This document shows, one piece after another, positions 18,569 through 28,604 of a stretch of DNA of 64,000 bases. How positions within the stretch are numbered: position 1 is the stretch's first letter; each line of letters begins with the position of its first letter. The translations under genes and the position numbers were made by a program. Below the pieces are notes generated by a model. It was not told where the DNA came from, made no database searches, and saw nothing but the letters and a program-made list of their open reading frames with translations. The stretch covers positions 1 to 64,000 of the forward strand of contig WHUZ01000121.1 of NCBI GenBank assembly GCA_015179045.1, read 5' to 3'. Source of the stretch: Kalaharituber pfeilii. Lineage: Eukaryota; Ascomycota; Pezizomycetes; Pezizales; Pezizaceae.

Positions 18569-18926
18569 AAGAAACGCGACAAACATTAAATCAACCAAGT
18601 AACAATTAAGGTCGATCTTCCAATCGAGCGGTAACTCTCAGCACACGAAACCTGAGTAAGTCGAGGTTTTGGAATATTTAACTAGTGAGATTGAGTATCC
18701 GCAGCAAGGTATTTCCTAGCCGATTCATGCATGATAAGTAGGCTGGGGGACGCTGGATACTGGGGGCTATATATACAAGCGGTATATATGTATGATAAAT
18801 ACCGAGCAATACAATATTCCACGTTTTTGCATATTTTCCTTTTCTACTTTTTCAAACTCCATCAGCCGAGAGGCCCTTCTGGAATAATGTGAGCTTACTG
18901 GGGGTATTGGTACCCGTTCCTCCAAC
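18569..18926. other. Upstream region of the acyl-CoA synthetase relic
   Basis: AT-rich DNA between the gypsy 3' end and the first ATG of the relic. It may contain the old promoter; no clear element was seen. Confidence 0.4.
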
Positions 18927-20933
18927 ATGGTTTACGAGTCCTTGCTTCCCCCGATCGAGGGTATGTATGCCACCTCCCGATTATGCACATTATATTTTCT
19001 TTCCTAAATCCCATTTGCTCACACTAGTGTCCAATATTCCCCTCTGGACCTTCCTCTTCAAGTCCCCTAAGAGCTACCCCCTCCTCAACAACCCCCCTTC
19101 GCAACTCGGCTCCTTCATCTGCGCCGCAACCGACACCCCCCTGCCATTCCTCTCCCTCCTCCAGCTCACCACCAACTTCTCGACCGCCCTCGCGCGGCTG
19201 TACAGCTTTCGAGAAGGCTCTGTGCTCGCATGCTTCTGCCAGAACTCGTCATGGTATGCGATCGCGGCGATACGCTTGGGGGGGGTCTTCAGCGGAAATA
19301 ACCCGGCGTATACACCGGACTAGATGACGTGCGCGCTGAGCAGGAGCGGCGCGAAGTGGGTGGTTGCGGATGAGGCGGGGTTGGAGAGGGTTTTGAGGGC
19401 ATGCGAGATGGCGGGGATTCCGGAGGAGAGGGTGTTTTTATTGGAATCGGAGAGTGGTGAGGGCTCTGCGGGGAAACACAAGAAGCTCGTGGGCGTCAGG
19501 GCCCTTTGTGAGATTGGGAAGGCATTCGGGGAGGCGGACAGGTGCCGGAGTTTAAGCTACGAGATGGACAAAAGAGTAGCGACGTTCTGTGTTTTTTGGG
19601 CTTTAGCAGCGGCACGACGGGGTTGCCTAAAGCGAGATGTGTGAAGGTGCACCAGTTAATGAGGACAACAGGCTGATGTAACGGATATGCATAAGGCGAT
19701 GATATCGCACGGAAATGCCATTTCCAAGTGTCTACAGATCAAAGCACTTAGTCCACCAAGTGCCCCGCCGGAGAAGGGTCTTGCTGTGCTCCCATTCTTC
19801 CACAGTTCGTTTACCCGTTCCCCACCTCCTCTGCCCCAAGAAAACGAATTATATCCTCTAGTAACCGGCCTCATTCACTCCCTCCACATTTCCTTCCTTA
19901 CCAACCGCGCCATCATCATCCTACAACCCCCGTTCCAGCTCAAAAACTTCCTTTCCGCTACCTGCGCCTACAAGATCCGCAGGCTTACACTGGTGCCCCC
20001 AATGATCATCCGTATGCTGAACGACCCCTTCGTCGACGACTACAATCTCGCACACCTCTTCCGGGCGCAGCGCTGCTTTCGACAGGCGATCGCGGGGTTC
20101 GAGAGGCAGTTTCCGGGCGTCACGTTGACGGAAGGGTACGGGATGACGGAGACGACGGCATGCATAACGGCTACGCCGTGGTGTTCGATGGAGGAGCGCG
20201 ACGAGCCAATTCCCAAAGGAATGGTGGGGATGGTGGTGTCGAGCATGGGGGTTAAGATTGTGGACGAGGACGGGAGAGAGGTGGAGAGAGGGAGATTAGG
20301 GCGCAATCACCCCAGTGCGTCACATTGGGGTATCTGGGTGACGAGAAGGCGAATAAGGAGCTATGGGACGAGGACGGATGGCTGAAGACGGGGGATTGGC
20401 GGCGGATAGACGAGAAGGGGTAGTTGTTTATTACGGATAGAGTGAAGGAGATGATTAAGGTCAGTAGAACAATAGACTAACCCCTAACCAATGCACAGAT
20501 TTTTCTTAAAAAAAAAAATCTTATGATTACCCTGCTTTGGTATGGTCCGGTCACCATCGACAAAAAAAAAAAACAGGTGAAAGGCATACCTGTCGCCCCC
20601 GCCGAACTCGAGGACTGTCTCCTCGGCCACCCCGACACTGCCGACGCCGCCGTCATCCCCGCGCCGCAGCCCTATTCCGGCGAAGTATCACGGGCGTACG
20701 TGGTGCTGAAGCAGAGTGCACACCCGGCGGAGTCGAAGAAGCTGAAGCTGACCGAGGAGCTGGCGGCGTACGTGAGGGAGCGCAAGAGCAGGCCAAAGTG
20801 GATTAGGGGCGGGATGAAATTTGTGGAGCAGGTGCCGAAGAGCCCGAGTGGGAAGATTCTGAGGAGGGTTTTGAGGGAGAGGGCGAGGAAGGAGAGGGAG
20901 GAGGAGCGCACTGTGGAGGGGGCGAGGATGTGA
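18927..20933 (+). pseudogene. 4-coumarate-CoA-ligase-like acyl-CoA synthetase, broken
   Basis: An adenylate-forming (ANL) enzyme relic. Exon 1 starts at 18927 (MVYESLLPPIE). An intron at 18961-19027 (GTATGT...CTAG) joins it in frame to NIPLWTFLFKSPKSY. Conserved landmarks follow: NPAYTPD; the adenylate P-loop FSSGTTGLPKA, readable only in a shifted frame near 19590-19630; GYGMTETTACIT near 20140; GWLKTGD near 20380; and the C-terminal lysine motif PKSPSGKILRR near 20840. Damage: TAG at 19321-19323 where this family usually has Glu, a frameshift before the P-loop, another near 20305, and TAG at about 20421. An intron probably lies near 20460-20575. In fungi such enzymes activate aromatic or fatty acids, often in peroxisomes. 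Confidence 0.88.
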
Positions 20934-21281
20934 GTGTGGTATTGTGAGGAATTGATCGAGAAATATAGGAATGCCACGTGTTGTGATTTTCTATACTTAT
21001 CAGTCTCGATGCCGTATGAATTGGGTTATACAATAGAGTATATATTTCCTTCTGTGATTATCTGACTAGTAGATTTCCTTCAGTCTCGAACCAGTTGCAT
21101 TTAATATTGTCAAAAAAAAAAGAACTTTAGAAGAAAACTTCTGATTGAGATATATACTGGGCTGTACCTTGCTTTCTTGATTAGTTACAGATACATAGCA
21201 TTTTTCGTCGGAGGTGGTAAGTAATTAATACCACATTTCCCTCCCTTGTTCTCCTGGTATATATGCAGTAATATGTATCAT
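20934..21281. other. Intergenic region between ligase relic and Nudix gene
   Basis: AT-rich with an A-run near 21112 and no gene signal. It holds the shared downstream ends of the + strand relic and the - strand Nudix gene (convergent). Confidence 0.5.
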
Positions 21282-22133
21282 TCATATATCCCCCTCCCCC
21301 TCTCCTGTTTCCCTCCTCAACCCCCGCCACTGCTTAAACCCCTCCGCCAACCACCTTCCCACTCCGTGTTCCCCCCCCATAAACCCGCCTTCCAGCCCCT
21401 CGATTTCCTCCCTCCGCACCCATTTCCACTCGCCATGCTCGTTCTTGTCCACTACGACCTTCAACTCCCTATCCTCACTACCCCCTTCCACCTCCACAAA
21501 AAAGCTAAACTTCCTCCACCTCCGTCCAGTGCTCCCACGGAAATCGATCCATTCTTCGCCATTGGGCCCGCGCACCAGGCCGGCGATGCGTGTGACTACC
21601 AAGCCGGTCTCTTCGAGGACCTCGCGGGCAACGGAGTCTAGGAGGGTGAGGTCGGTCGGAGGGAGTTCAGCGCCGCCGCCAGGGACTTCCCAGAGGAGGG
21701 CGAAGGCGGTCTCGGTGGGGGAGCGGCGGAGGAGGAGGAGGGTGGGTTCTTGGAGACGAGTGGTGGTGGTGGTGGGGGTGGGGGATAAATTACTTGGAGG
21801 GTAAGGGGGACGGAAGATGAACGCGCCAACGGCGACGCGATCGATGTTGGAGAAAGTGGGGAGCGCCAAGAGGGCGGGGAGGGGGTGCAGGAAGGGTGTG
21901 AGAGTGCGATCGATGGTGTAGGTGTAGACGGATTCGGAGGGGCGCGTTAGTGATGGGGTGTGGGTCGAGGACGTCGCCAGCATGGGGTCGGGAAGGAGGT
22001 CGGCGGAGTGGATTGAGGTGATGGAGACTGGTGGGGGTTTAGCGGTAATGGCACCGTCGGCACCGATTGAAGCGGCGGAACAGGAGGAGAAGGCGGTGTT
22101 GGTTACCATGTTTGAATTTGGATCGAGGCACAT
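21282..22133 (-). CDS. Nudix hydrolase family protein
   Basis: Nudix enzymes cleave nucleoside diphosphates linked to another group. This 283-residue uninterrupted ORF has a strand-like VAVGAFIFRP start to the fold near 100, LLLLRRSP near 133, WEVPGGG near 150 and the core of the Nudix box SVAREVLEETGLVV at about 167-180. The REVLEETG catalytic/metal-binding part is intact. The loop between the Gly and RE is longer than usual, and the first box Glu is not at its standard spacing. The N-terminal ~90 residues are Ser/Thr/Pro-rich; a later start (for example Met9) is possible. It is the only host gene in the window that reads intact without assuming introns. Substrate unknown. Confidence 0.85.
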   Translation of the reverse strand: MCLDPNSNMVTNTAFSSCSAASIGADGAITAKPPPVSITSIHSADLLPDPMLATSSTHTPSLTRPSESVYTYTIDRTLTPFLHPLPALLALPTFSNIDRVAVGAFIFRPPYPPSNLSPTPTTTTTRLQEPTLLLLRRSPTETAFALLWEVPGGGAELPPTDLTLLDSVAREVLEETGLVVTRIAGLVRGPNGEEWIDFRGSTGRRWRKFSFFVEVEGGSEDRELKVVVDKNEHGEWKWVRREEIEGLEGGFMGGEHGVGRWLAEGFKQWRGLRRETGEGEGDI

Positions 22134-22529
22134 GGGTTGGTATACTGGTACCGATGGTTCTTTGATGTCGGAATAAAGGAGGAAGTGGGTGAAGCGTTTA
22201 CCTGTCTTAAGCTTTGAGCAAGTACTTTACCTTCCAAGTGCCTTGAGAAATCAACAAAAATGCATACATATTCCTAAACTAGGAAAAATACATACTGAGT
22301 CATTTGTTGTTAGATAAGTATACTTGTAATAATAATACTTGGATGCAATCAATGGAGGGGAGTGTAACAGCTCGAGTAAGTATGGTACATACTAGCCAGT
22401 TTCAAAAGTATTCGGACGCCTGACTTATGCATTATGCATTATGCAATATATGGCATGCACTACTCCACCTTTATACAACGCACTAGCAAAGCTGGGGACG
22501 AGAAAGTTAGATTAATGATCGCACAAGAT

Positions 22530-22885
22530 ATATGTACAACCCGCAGCAGTTGTTCTGCACCTGTTTTGACCATCGCTCTGCAGCTGTTTTGGCCGTCGTT
22601 CCGGCAGATGCTCCGACCGTCGTTTTTGGCAGCTATTTTGACAACCATTTTTGCAGCCATTTCAGCAGCCATTTCACCAACCGCTCGCTGTTTTTACCAT
22701 GGTCTCTGCAGCTGTTTTCTACCGTTGCTTTTACCGTCGTTTTGGCAGACGTTTTAATAGCCATTTCAGAAACCATTTCAGCTGCCATTCCGACGGTCGT
22801 TTCTGCAGCTGTTTTGGTGTCATTTTGGCAGCTGCCTTAACTCGTTTGGCAGCTGTTAGAAATGTCATTTTGACAGCTGTTTGAC
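22530..22885. repeat. Degenerate CAGCTGTTTT/CCATTTC repeat array
   Basis: Short imperfect units such as GCAGCTGTTTT, CCGTCGTTTT, CAACCATTTTTGCAGCC and CAGCCATTTC recur over about 350 bp. Both strands therefore give repeat-rich pseudo-ORFs, such as Ala/Asn-rich repeats on -. It is not a gene; it looks like diverged minisatellite inside the TIR element. Confidence 0.65.
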
Positions 22886-23157
22886 AGTTGCGTCCGACGC
22901 AGTCATTATATGGATCATCCCACTTTTCTTATATCTCTATGAGCTCCACATAATAGTATCAAGCTGTGTACCTATTTCCATCACGTGCATTGATACATTT
23001 AGATATTATTGTTGATAGTTTACTTATTTCCTTATTTATATCCTCCATTCTAACATTATCTCATTCCTATATTCATCTGCTCGACTGTAACAAACGGTTG
23101 CAACATTTATCTCTTGCGAACTTTGCCAAGTGGGTAACTTAGAAGTGGATTAGTGTA

Positions 23158-23258
23158 CTCGAGAGTATTGGAACGCTGCATAAATTGTGTGGGCTATTCG
23201 CCTTTTGGAATAGTGCAAATATGTTATGCAGCGTTCCAATACTTTCCGAACCAGCGAG
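23158..23258. mobile_element. Palindromic MITE nested in the TIR element
   Basis: Near-palindrome with ends ...AGTATTGGAACGCTGCAT and ATGCAGCGTTCCAATACTTT, flanked by TA (23156-23157 and 23259-23260). The right end CCGAACCAGCGAG is complete; the left end lacks about 10 bp. It is the same family as 31646-31755. Confidence 0.75.
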
Positions 23259-23326
23259 TATGCCATAAGCTGCATAGCGCAAAATATGCATTAGTCAGGC
23301 ATCCGAATACTTTTGAAACTGGCTAG

Positions 23327-23418
23327 TATTTGTAAGCGTGGATAATGTGCCAAGAATTCTTCTACATGGGCTGGGGGAGGTCGATACAGGTAAGGATGTG
23401 AAACTTGTTTCTTTTCTT

Positions 23419-23449
<31 letters not shown>

Positions 23450-24396
23450 TACCTTTTTTCTCAATTTGATTTGCGCAAGGCATAACAAGCGTATGTCAAG
23501 TAAACTAGTGCCTGTACGTGATAAAAATACTTAAAGCCAAGTAAACATCATCCGCTACTTAGATTTGAGAGGTTAGAGAAGAACATTAACCCAAGTCAAA
23601 CAACAGAAAGGTGAGGGGGGAGTCATTCCCTGATGGGTTGAGTCACAGTTTATCTTTACCTTTACATACTGATAAGTATCATGGGTCATAGCCATGTTGT
23701 TGTTTATTTGCTTTCTATGTTATATTATTCGGATGAATTATTCATTGAAGAATTGTTGGTATATCAAGAGTGATCCCAAAATCGTTATTTAGCAATTACC
23801 TAAAAGGTGCGTTGATTACCGTATATGGCAATACACCACCCCTCAATTCAAATTCTTGGTGTTACCACAATCCTGTGCCTGTACAGATATCACTTTGGAA
23901 TTTTCTTCAGGGCCAGAAAATTACCTGAGGTGTGTCTAGCAATTTTTTTCTGTGATTTTTTTTTTTTTTTTTTTTATTTCATTACTCGCATGCGGCCCTA
24001 CCAGTACCGTATGGGTAACGATGTGCACACCGGTAACGCGGGGCACCTTGGCGCCGGTTTTGCACCCTCCCCAACATCAAAATGTCAGGCATATCTCACA
24101 GAATATATTTCTAAAATGTATGATGAATTAATTATAGACCATATTGACTGCGCTGATTCTGAATTTGAAGGGAAAAAAGTGAAAATGCTACTCCTACAGC
24201 ATCTACAGTTGCCTCACCCCTCTACCTTATGAAATAACCTCCTCTCGCACGTAGTAGCAAATACTAACTCACTGTAACGCTCTACCTGCGCATGGAATAG
24301 GAGGAATGGTAGTAATGGTCCTACTAGTGCTATATTACAATACATGAGTAGTAATAGCTTGAGATCTGTAACATAGCACTGTATGCTCCTGTAGCA
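23327..24396. other. AT-rich intergenic DNA with ATTT microsatellite
   Basis: It contains an (ATTT)n array near 23420-23452 and a minimal minus-strand LINE-A tail at 23956-23999. An open frame at 23825-24232 runs through the poly-T and is not credible. No gene seen. Confidence 0.5.
23956..23999 (-). mobile_element. LINE-A tail fragment, minus strand
   Basis: A poly-T run, then ATTTCATTACTCGCATGC and GGCCC, matching the complement of the LINE-A tail. The following bases (TACCAGTACCGTATGGGTAACGA) could be the next tail part with an insertion. No target duplication was found. Confidence 0.55.
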
Positions 24397-25110
24397 AGAA
24401 ATTGTGCATAACTAAGAAATTGAGCATTTTCCGGATACGACAACAAAAGATTCCTGTGAGTGCAAATAGCTCTTAAGGGGGCTCAAATTGAAGCCAGAGC
24501 ATGGCAGAATACATGGAATTATCTTCCATATATTCATTGAGCCAATTTTTAGGAGATGGGTAGTGACCTATTTGGTATATCCCAAATCCTATACTAGACA
24601 ACCCTAAGTACCTTATTATATATGTGTTTCTATTTTATAGCCTCAGAGATTTTCCACACAATGCTTTTATGCTGTATAGTAGCCCAGAATTGCTGTACAT
24701 ATGCATAAGCAAAGATGTATGCTTCAATATGACAGTGCAATTCTTTACAGAATAGCCTGAGCACCACTAAACATCCTATACTTCATGGAAATAGGCAGCA
24801 GAGTATACAGTGAGGTCAATAAGGTCCCAGGATAGAATCATTAACACATGGCAGCTTGAAACATGTCCAGCATAGGATTTTGTATGTACCAAATAAGTCA
24901 TCACTTATGTGCTACAAATAAGCCTAGGAGATATAAAAAAGAATAATTCAACATACTCTCCCATGCTCTGGCTTCAATTTGAGCCCACTTGAGGGCCATT
25001 TGCACTCATAGTAACTTTTTGTTGTGGTATCCGGAAAATGCGCAATATCCCGGTAGTGCGCAATATCCCGGTAGTGCGCAATATCCCGGTAGTGCGCAAT
25101 ATCCCGGTAG
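24397..25110. mobile_element. Long-TIR DNA element with terminal 18-bp repeats
   Basis: The left arm (ATTTTCCGGATACGACAACA, TGAGTGCAAATAGC, CTCAAATTGAAGCCAGAGCA; 24425-24504) recurs inverted at 24962-25038 with about 80-90% identity. Weaker inverted similarity continues inward to about 24600. The right end carries four exact-looking 18-bp units TGCGCAATATCCCGGTAG (25039-25110). The left end has only two loose AAATTG(T/A)GCAT units. No transposase frame is present. It fits a MULE- or foldback-like non-autonomous element; no target duplication was identified. Confidence 0.65.
25039..25110 (+). repeat. Four tandem 18-bp units at the TIR element end
   Basis: Units begin at 25039, 25057, 25075 and 25093 with sequence TGCGCAATATCCCGGTAG. 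No spacers separate them, so this is not a CRISPR-like array. Confidence 0.85.
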
Positions 25111-25329
25111 CGTGCGTTAATGAATGGCTAACCTTGAGTTGTAGTGAAAATTCTGCAAGTATCGCTGCTCCTGCCTCTGCATCGTCGATCTTAGCCAATA
25201 GGCCTATCATGTACTAGTATATCACGAATACTTCAACTGTTTTGTAGACCAAGATTCTAATCAGTGTCTTCCTAAGGCAGTACCTATGCCAGCGTTTTTA
25301 CGATTACCATGCCTCCTGAATCTATCGAG

Positions 25330-25601
25330 CCTTTCGGCCCTGAAATTCAGCAAGTCCAGCCAGTACAAGTGGGACAGGGGACGGAGGTAAACTAGTACTG
25401 GCTTTTCTCCCGGTATATGTGCATTCCCAAGACATCGGGGACCACACTGACCTAATCTACCCGCATTATTAATGAGTGCCGCAGGCACCACATGTAACTT
25501 ACTTTTATTCTTTTCCTTTATTTCTTATATAATTAAACCCTCGCCATTGCCCTGAGGGCGGCATGCGAGTCCCTATATAAAAAAAAAAAAAAAAAAAAAA
25601 G
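25330..25601 (+). mobile_element. 5'-truncated ORF1-only LINE copy
   Basis: It ends in the LINE-A tail (CTCGCCATTGCCCTGAGGGC, GGCATGCGAG) and poly-A at 25601. Upstream it encodes the last ~10 residues of the ORF1-like protein (QYKWDRGRR then stop at about 25391) and the GC-rich 3' UTR repeat. The 5' boundary is approximate and no target duplication was found. It sits at the 3' end of the minus-strand NLR gene. Confidence 0.75.
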
Positions 25602-26390
25602 GAAAAATTGGAGCGCTATATACAGCATCGAAATTGCTCTCGCCTTGAACCCACGCAAACTTCGACCTTTAATCGCAGGCCGCCCTATAGGTATCAAGAA
25701 TGTATGGTGAAGACTCAAGGAGTCAACTGACCAGAGGTGAACAGCACCACTAGAGCCTGATGCCACGAGCTTGCCGTCGGGGGACAATTGTATTTCATCA
25801 CTGGATTGAGTTGCCAGAACCATGCCAGGTCTCCGATTGGTGAGAGCGGTATTGTGGGATTCTCCAAAGGCCGTTATAGACCATGCGTAAATAGCGCTGC
25901 TGTCTATTTGACTGAGCATTTCGCTATTCAGCCAATGCATTGCTCTGGGATATGGCAACCCTTGAGAAATGCTCACAAGCCGTCTATGCGAAATTGAAAA
26001 AACCAATGTATGGTCATTTGCAAATGCCGCTGCCAGTAACCGGCCATCGGGAGAGAAGCTGCAGCGAATTGCAGGTGCCTTCAGCTCAAAAGTATGGACA
26101 TGTCGACGATGCGTTACCGACCGCACATGTAGCTTCAGTAGACCGCGAAGGCAAGTAATTCACTGTCGGGTGAGAAGACCAGGCAGGGTTTTGATGATAT
26201 TCTCCGTGCTCTTTCCCATTCGTGAGCTGTGGGATCAATGTCTGACAGACAACCGATATAAACCACATTCCGTGCTTTGAGAGTGGAGTTCAGCTGAATC
26301 ACAAGCTTATCGTTGGCGTCGCGATACGTGAAAGCGATGTGTTGAAGGTCAGGGGAAAAGGTTGCAGCAAAGTCCGAGGACAAGGGTGCA

Positions 26391-26453
26391 TTTTTTTTTT
26401 TTTTTTTTTTTTTTATTTCATTAATCGCATGCCGCCTCGAAGGCTATGGCGAT
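26391..26453 (-). mobile_element. 63-bp LINE-A tail-only insertion in the NLR gene
   Basis: A poly-T run, then ATTTCATTAATCGCATGCC, GCCTCGAAGGCTATGGCGAT. It is flanked by a perfect 12-bp duplication GACAAGGGTGCA (26379-26390 and 26454-26465). Only about 39 nt of element sequence was copied. It brings a stop codon into the NLR frame. Confidence 0.9.
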
Positions 26454-26889
26454 GACAAGGGTGCAGCAAGGTCCGCGGACAAGCTTGCAGGGGGCAAGGT
26501 TGCAGCAAAGTCCGAGGACAAGCTTGCATCAATGTTCCTCACCGGGATTTCCGCCAAGAGGGTCTGGTGTGGCACTGTGGTCAGTTCCGGTAGTGATAAG
26601 AACTGTACATCCAGGCTGCCGAGTCTAGTGCCGTAATAGTCTCGTGTGTCGTAAGGAGGATAGACTCCTCTTGCCATTGCAAGCAATTTGCCGTCTGGGG
26701 AGAAGCCGATCTCAAAGATAACGTCAACATTCACTGCAAAATAACGGTACACAACTTCTAGTTCTGGAAGTGAAAGCAAAGCCAGTCTGTGGAACCCCCA
26801 TAGCACTAACAGTTGTGGTGGTAACCACGGTACCGATGGGAAGAATAAGGCCATACGCGGGCCGGAGCGGTACTCAGCGGTAGGGACAC

Positions 26890-27110
26890 ATGATGACACA
26901 TGGGAAGAAAATTATGATTAAGAAGCGAGATATGTATGTATAGGCTCAGTTGGAAGGCGAAGGTGGTCTGTAAATTGTATGTAGATAGGACTGTGGAGGG
27001 AAGCAAGCAGCAACGGACATGGATGGAAACAGACATGGATACAGACATACAGGGAGATATACAGACATGGACAGATATGGACACGCACAGACAAGACAAT
27101 TGAAGACTCT
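26890..27110 (-). repeat. TGTC/CATG-rich degenerate repeat in NLR gene
   Basis: Units like ACAGACATGG and ATGGACAGATATGGACACGC recur irregularly. The open frame through it lacks WD40 features, so it is more likely an intron or expanded repeat within the gene. Confidence 0.5.
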
Positions 27111-27796
27111 TTTCTTGACATTTGATTATTGAGGCCGCCCTTGAGGCTTCGTTCCGCCAGCTCTAGATACCGGTACCCGTGCGAAACAGTGGATGCTGTT
27201 GAGCCGTCATCACACAGTGCCACATCGGGATTGGGGGAGATTGCCATGCCCATTTTAGACAAGGGCATGTAATAATCCAACACAGTCTTCTTCATCAATT
27301 TTTCTTCTACAATGGACCACAGGCTAAGTTGCACAATACCGCTGCGGAAGTCTTTTGCAAACGCTCGAACGGCCAGCCGCCCATCTGGTGAGCAGCAAGC
27401 CATAGTCTCCTCAGAGCTCACTATCGATCCGCCAATGGCAGGGCGCTCACCAAACCATACGCCAGCCATTTTAGATTCACTCAAGTTGGCACCTCTAAGC
27501 CACGTGCCCTGCAACCGCACACGGCACAAATCGGAGCCCTGCAGCTAGGCCCCATCAAACCAGCCAAAACGTAAGTCAGCTCTAGGGACTTGTATGCCGC
27601 GTAGGTCATACCCAGTGAACCTCATTCTACTCTTTACAAGGACTGTGAGTGCATTAGCGGCGCCCTGAACTACCAAGTCATCTGTTTTTGATTTCTCAAC
27701 GTATCGCAACAGCTTTTGCTGCAATTCATGCTCCAGGGTTGCTTGCTCAACCACAAAGTCAAGGACACCGGGATCGTCAACAATGAAGAATTCGTT

Positions 27797-28604
27797 TTTT
27801 TTTTTTTTTTTTTTTTCATTACTCGCGTGCCGCCCTGTGGGCTATGGCGAGGTTATTTTAGGTACATGTATGAGAAAGTGAAGAAAGAAAGGAAAATTGA
27901 AAGGAAGTGAGATCATTCCTGTCCTGCCCATTCCAGTATCTCCGCGATGTTTGTCTCCTTATCCGGTTGCCTTAGTCCTCCCGCTCCGTCCCTTATCTTT
28001 CTCCTCCACGTCTGACAATCGTTGGTTATGTGGGTTAGGTTCTCTGGTGCTCTCCCGCACCATCTGCATTCTGGGGAGTCGGTCTTTCCTATGGCGTTCT
28101 CCACTCTTTGAGCCCCTTGTTCCCGAGGATCCCGGCCAGGGTTGCGATTCTCCTGCGGTTGTCTATGCTTTGGAGAGGTCGATAGGAGAGGTGGAGGCGA
28201 TTCCGTTCTTCGGCCCTGAGGCTTTTGGCTTCCTGTCTAATCCCCGCTTCTGTGGTGATGTCGTCTTCGCATTGTAGTGCTGTGCCTACCTTGGCCGCCT
28301 CGTCCGCCCTGGTGTTTCCTTCTACCCCTTTGTGTGCCTTGATCCACATCACTGCGATGTCTTGGTCCCCTCGGCTGACTCGTTTCTCCCATTGTCTTCT
28401 GACTTCCAGGGATGAGCCTTCTGCGTTCGGGTCGCCGTTGGCTATCTTCCGGAGCCTGGTGATCGCTGTGCGAGAGTCGGTGACAACCATTAGCTCTCCT
28501 TCTTGTTCGAGTGCCTGGCCGATTGCGATCATCTCTCCGTCATTTACTGTACATCTTTTCCCCAGGTATATGGACTCGTCTTTGCCTCGACAATACGTCC
28601 CCGC
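27797..28604 (-). mobile_element. LINE-A copy (RNase H end) inserted in NACHT gene
   Basis: A 5'-truncated LINE-A on the minus strand, flanked by 13-bp TGAAGAATTCGTT (27784-27796, partly merged with the T-run, and 28605-28617). It encodes RNase H (VVTDSRTAITRL, MWIKAHKGVEGN) and the region after it, then in another frame the end with CRWCGRAPENLTHI and EILEWAGQE (27913-28104). Removing it and one duplication restores the NACHT-gene frame between LNEFF and VDDPG. The element frame is itself shifted near 28095. Confidence 0.93.

Larger units (their letters stand above)
22392..23326. mobile_element. Tc1/mariner-type TIR element with TA duplication
   Basis: Inverted ends CTAGCCAGTTTCAAAAGTAT (22392 onward) and its complement ending at 23326 match for about 45 bp, with few mismatches, and are flanked by TA (22390-22391 and 23327-23328). 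TA duplication and an AAAAGTATTCGGACGCC-type end are typical of Tc1/mariner elements. The inside has no transposase; instead there is a degenerate repeat array (22530-22885) and a second nested element at 23158-23258. It is therefore non-autonomous. Confidence 0.8.

Noticed and set aside
21445..21804. Arg/Val-rich plus-strand frame
   Set aside because: Shadow of the minus-strand Nudix gene.
22460..22672. Ala/Asn-rich repeat ORF inside the Tc1-type element
   Set aside because: It follows from the degenerate DNA repeat array; no start context or homologue.
23825..24232. 135-residue plus-strand ORF
   Set aside because: It contains the translated poly-T of a LINE tail and has no domain.
25039..25110. 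Possible CRISPR-like repeats
   Set aside because: Four 18-bp units with no spacers at the end of a TIR element in a eukaryotic context.
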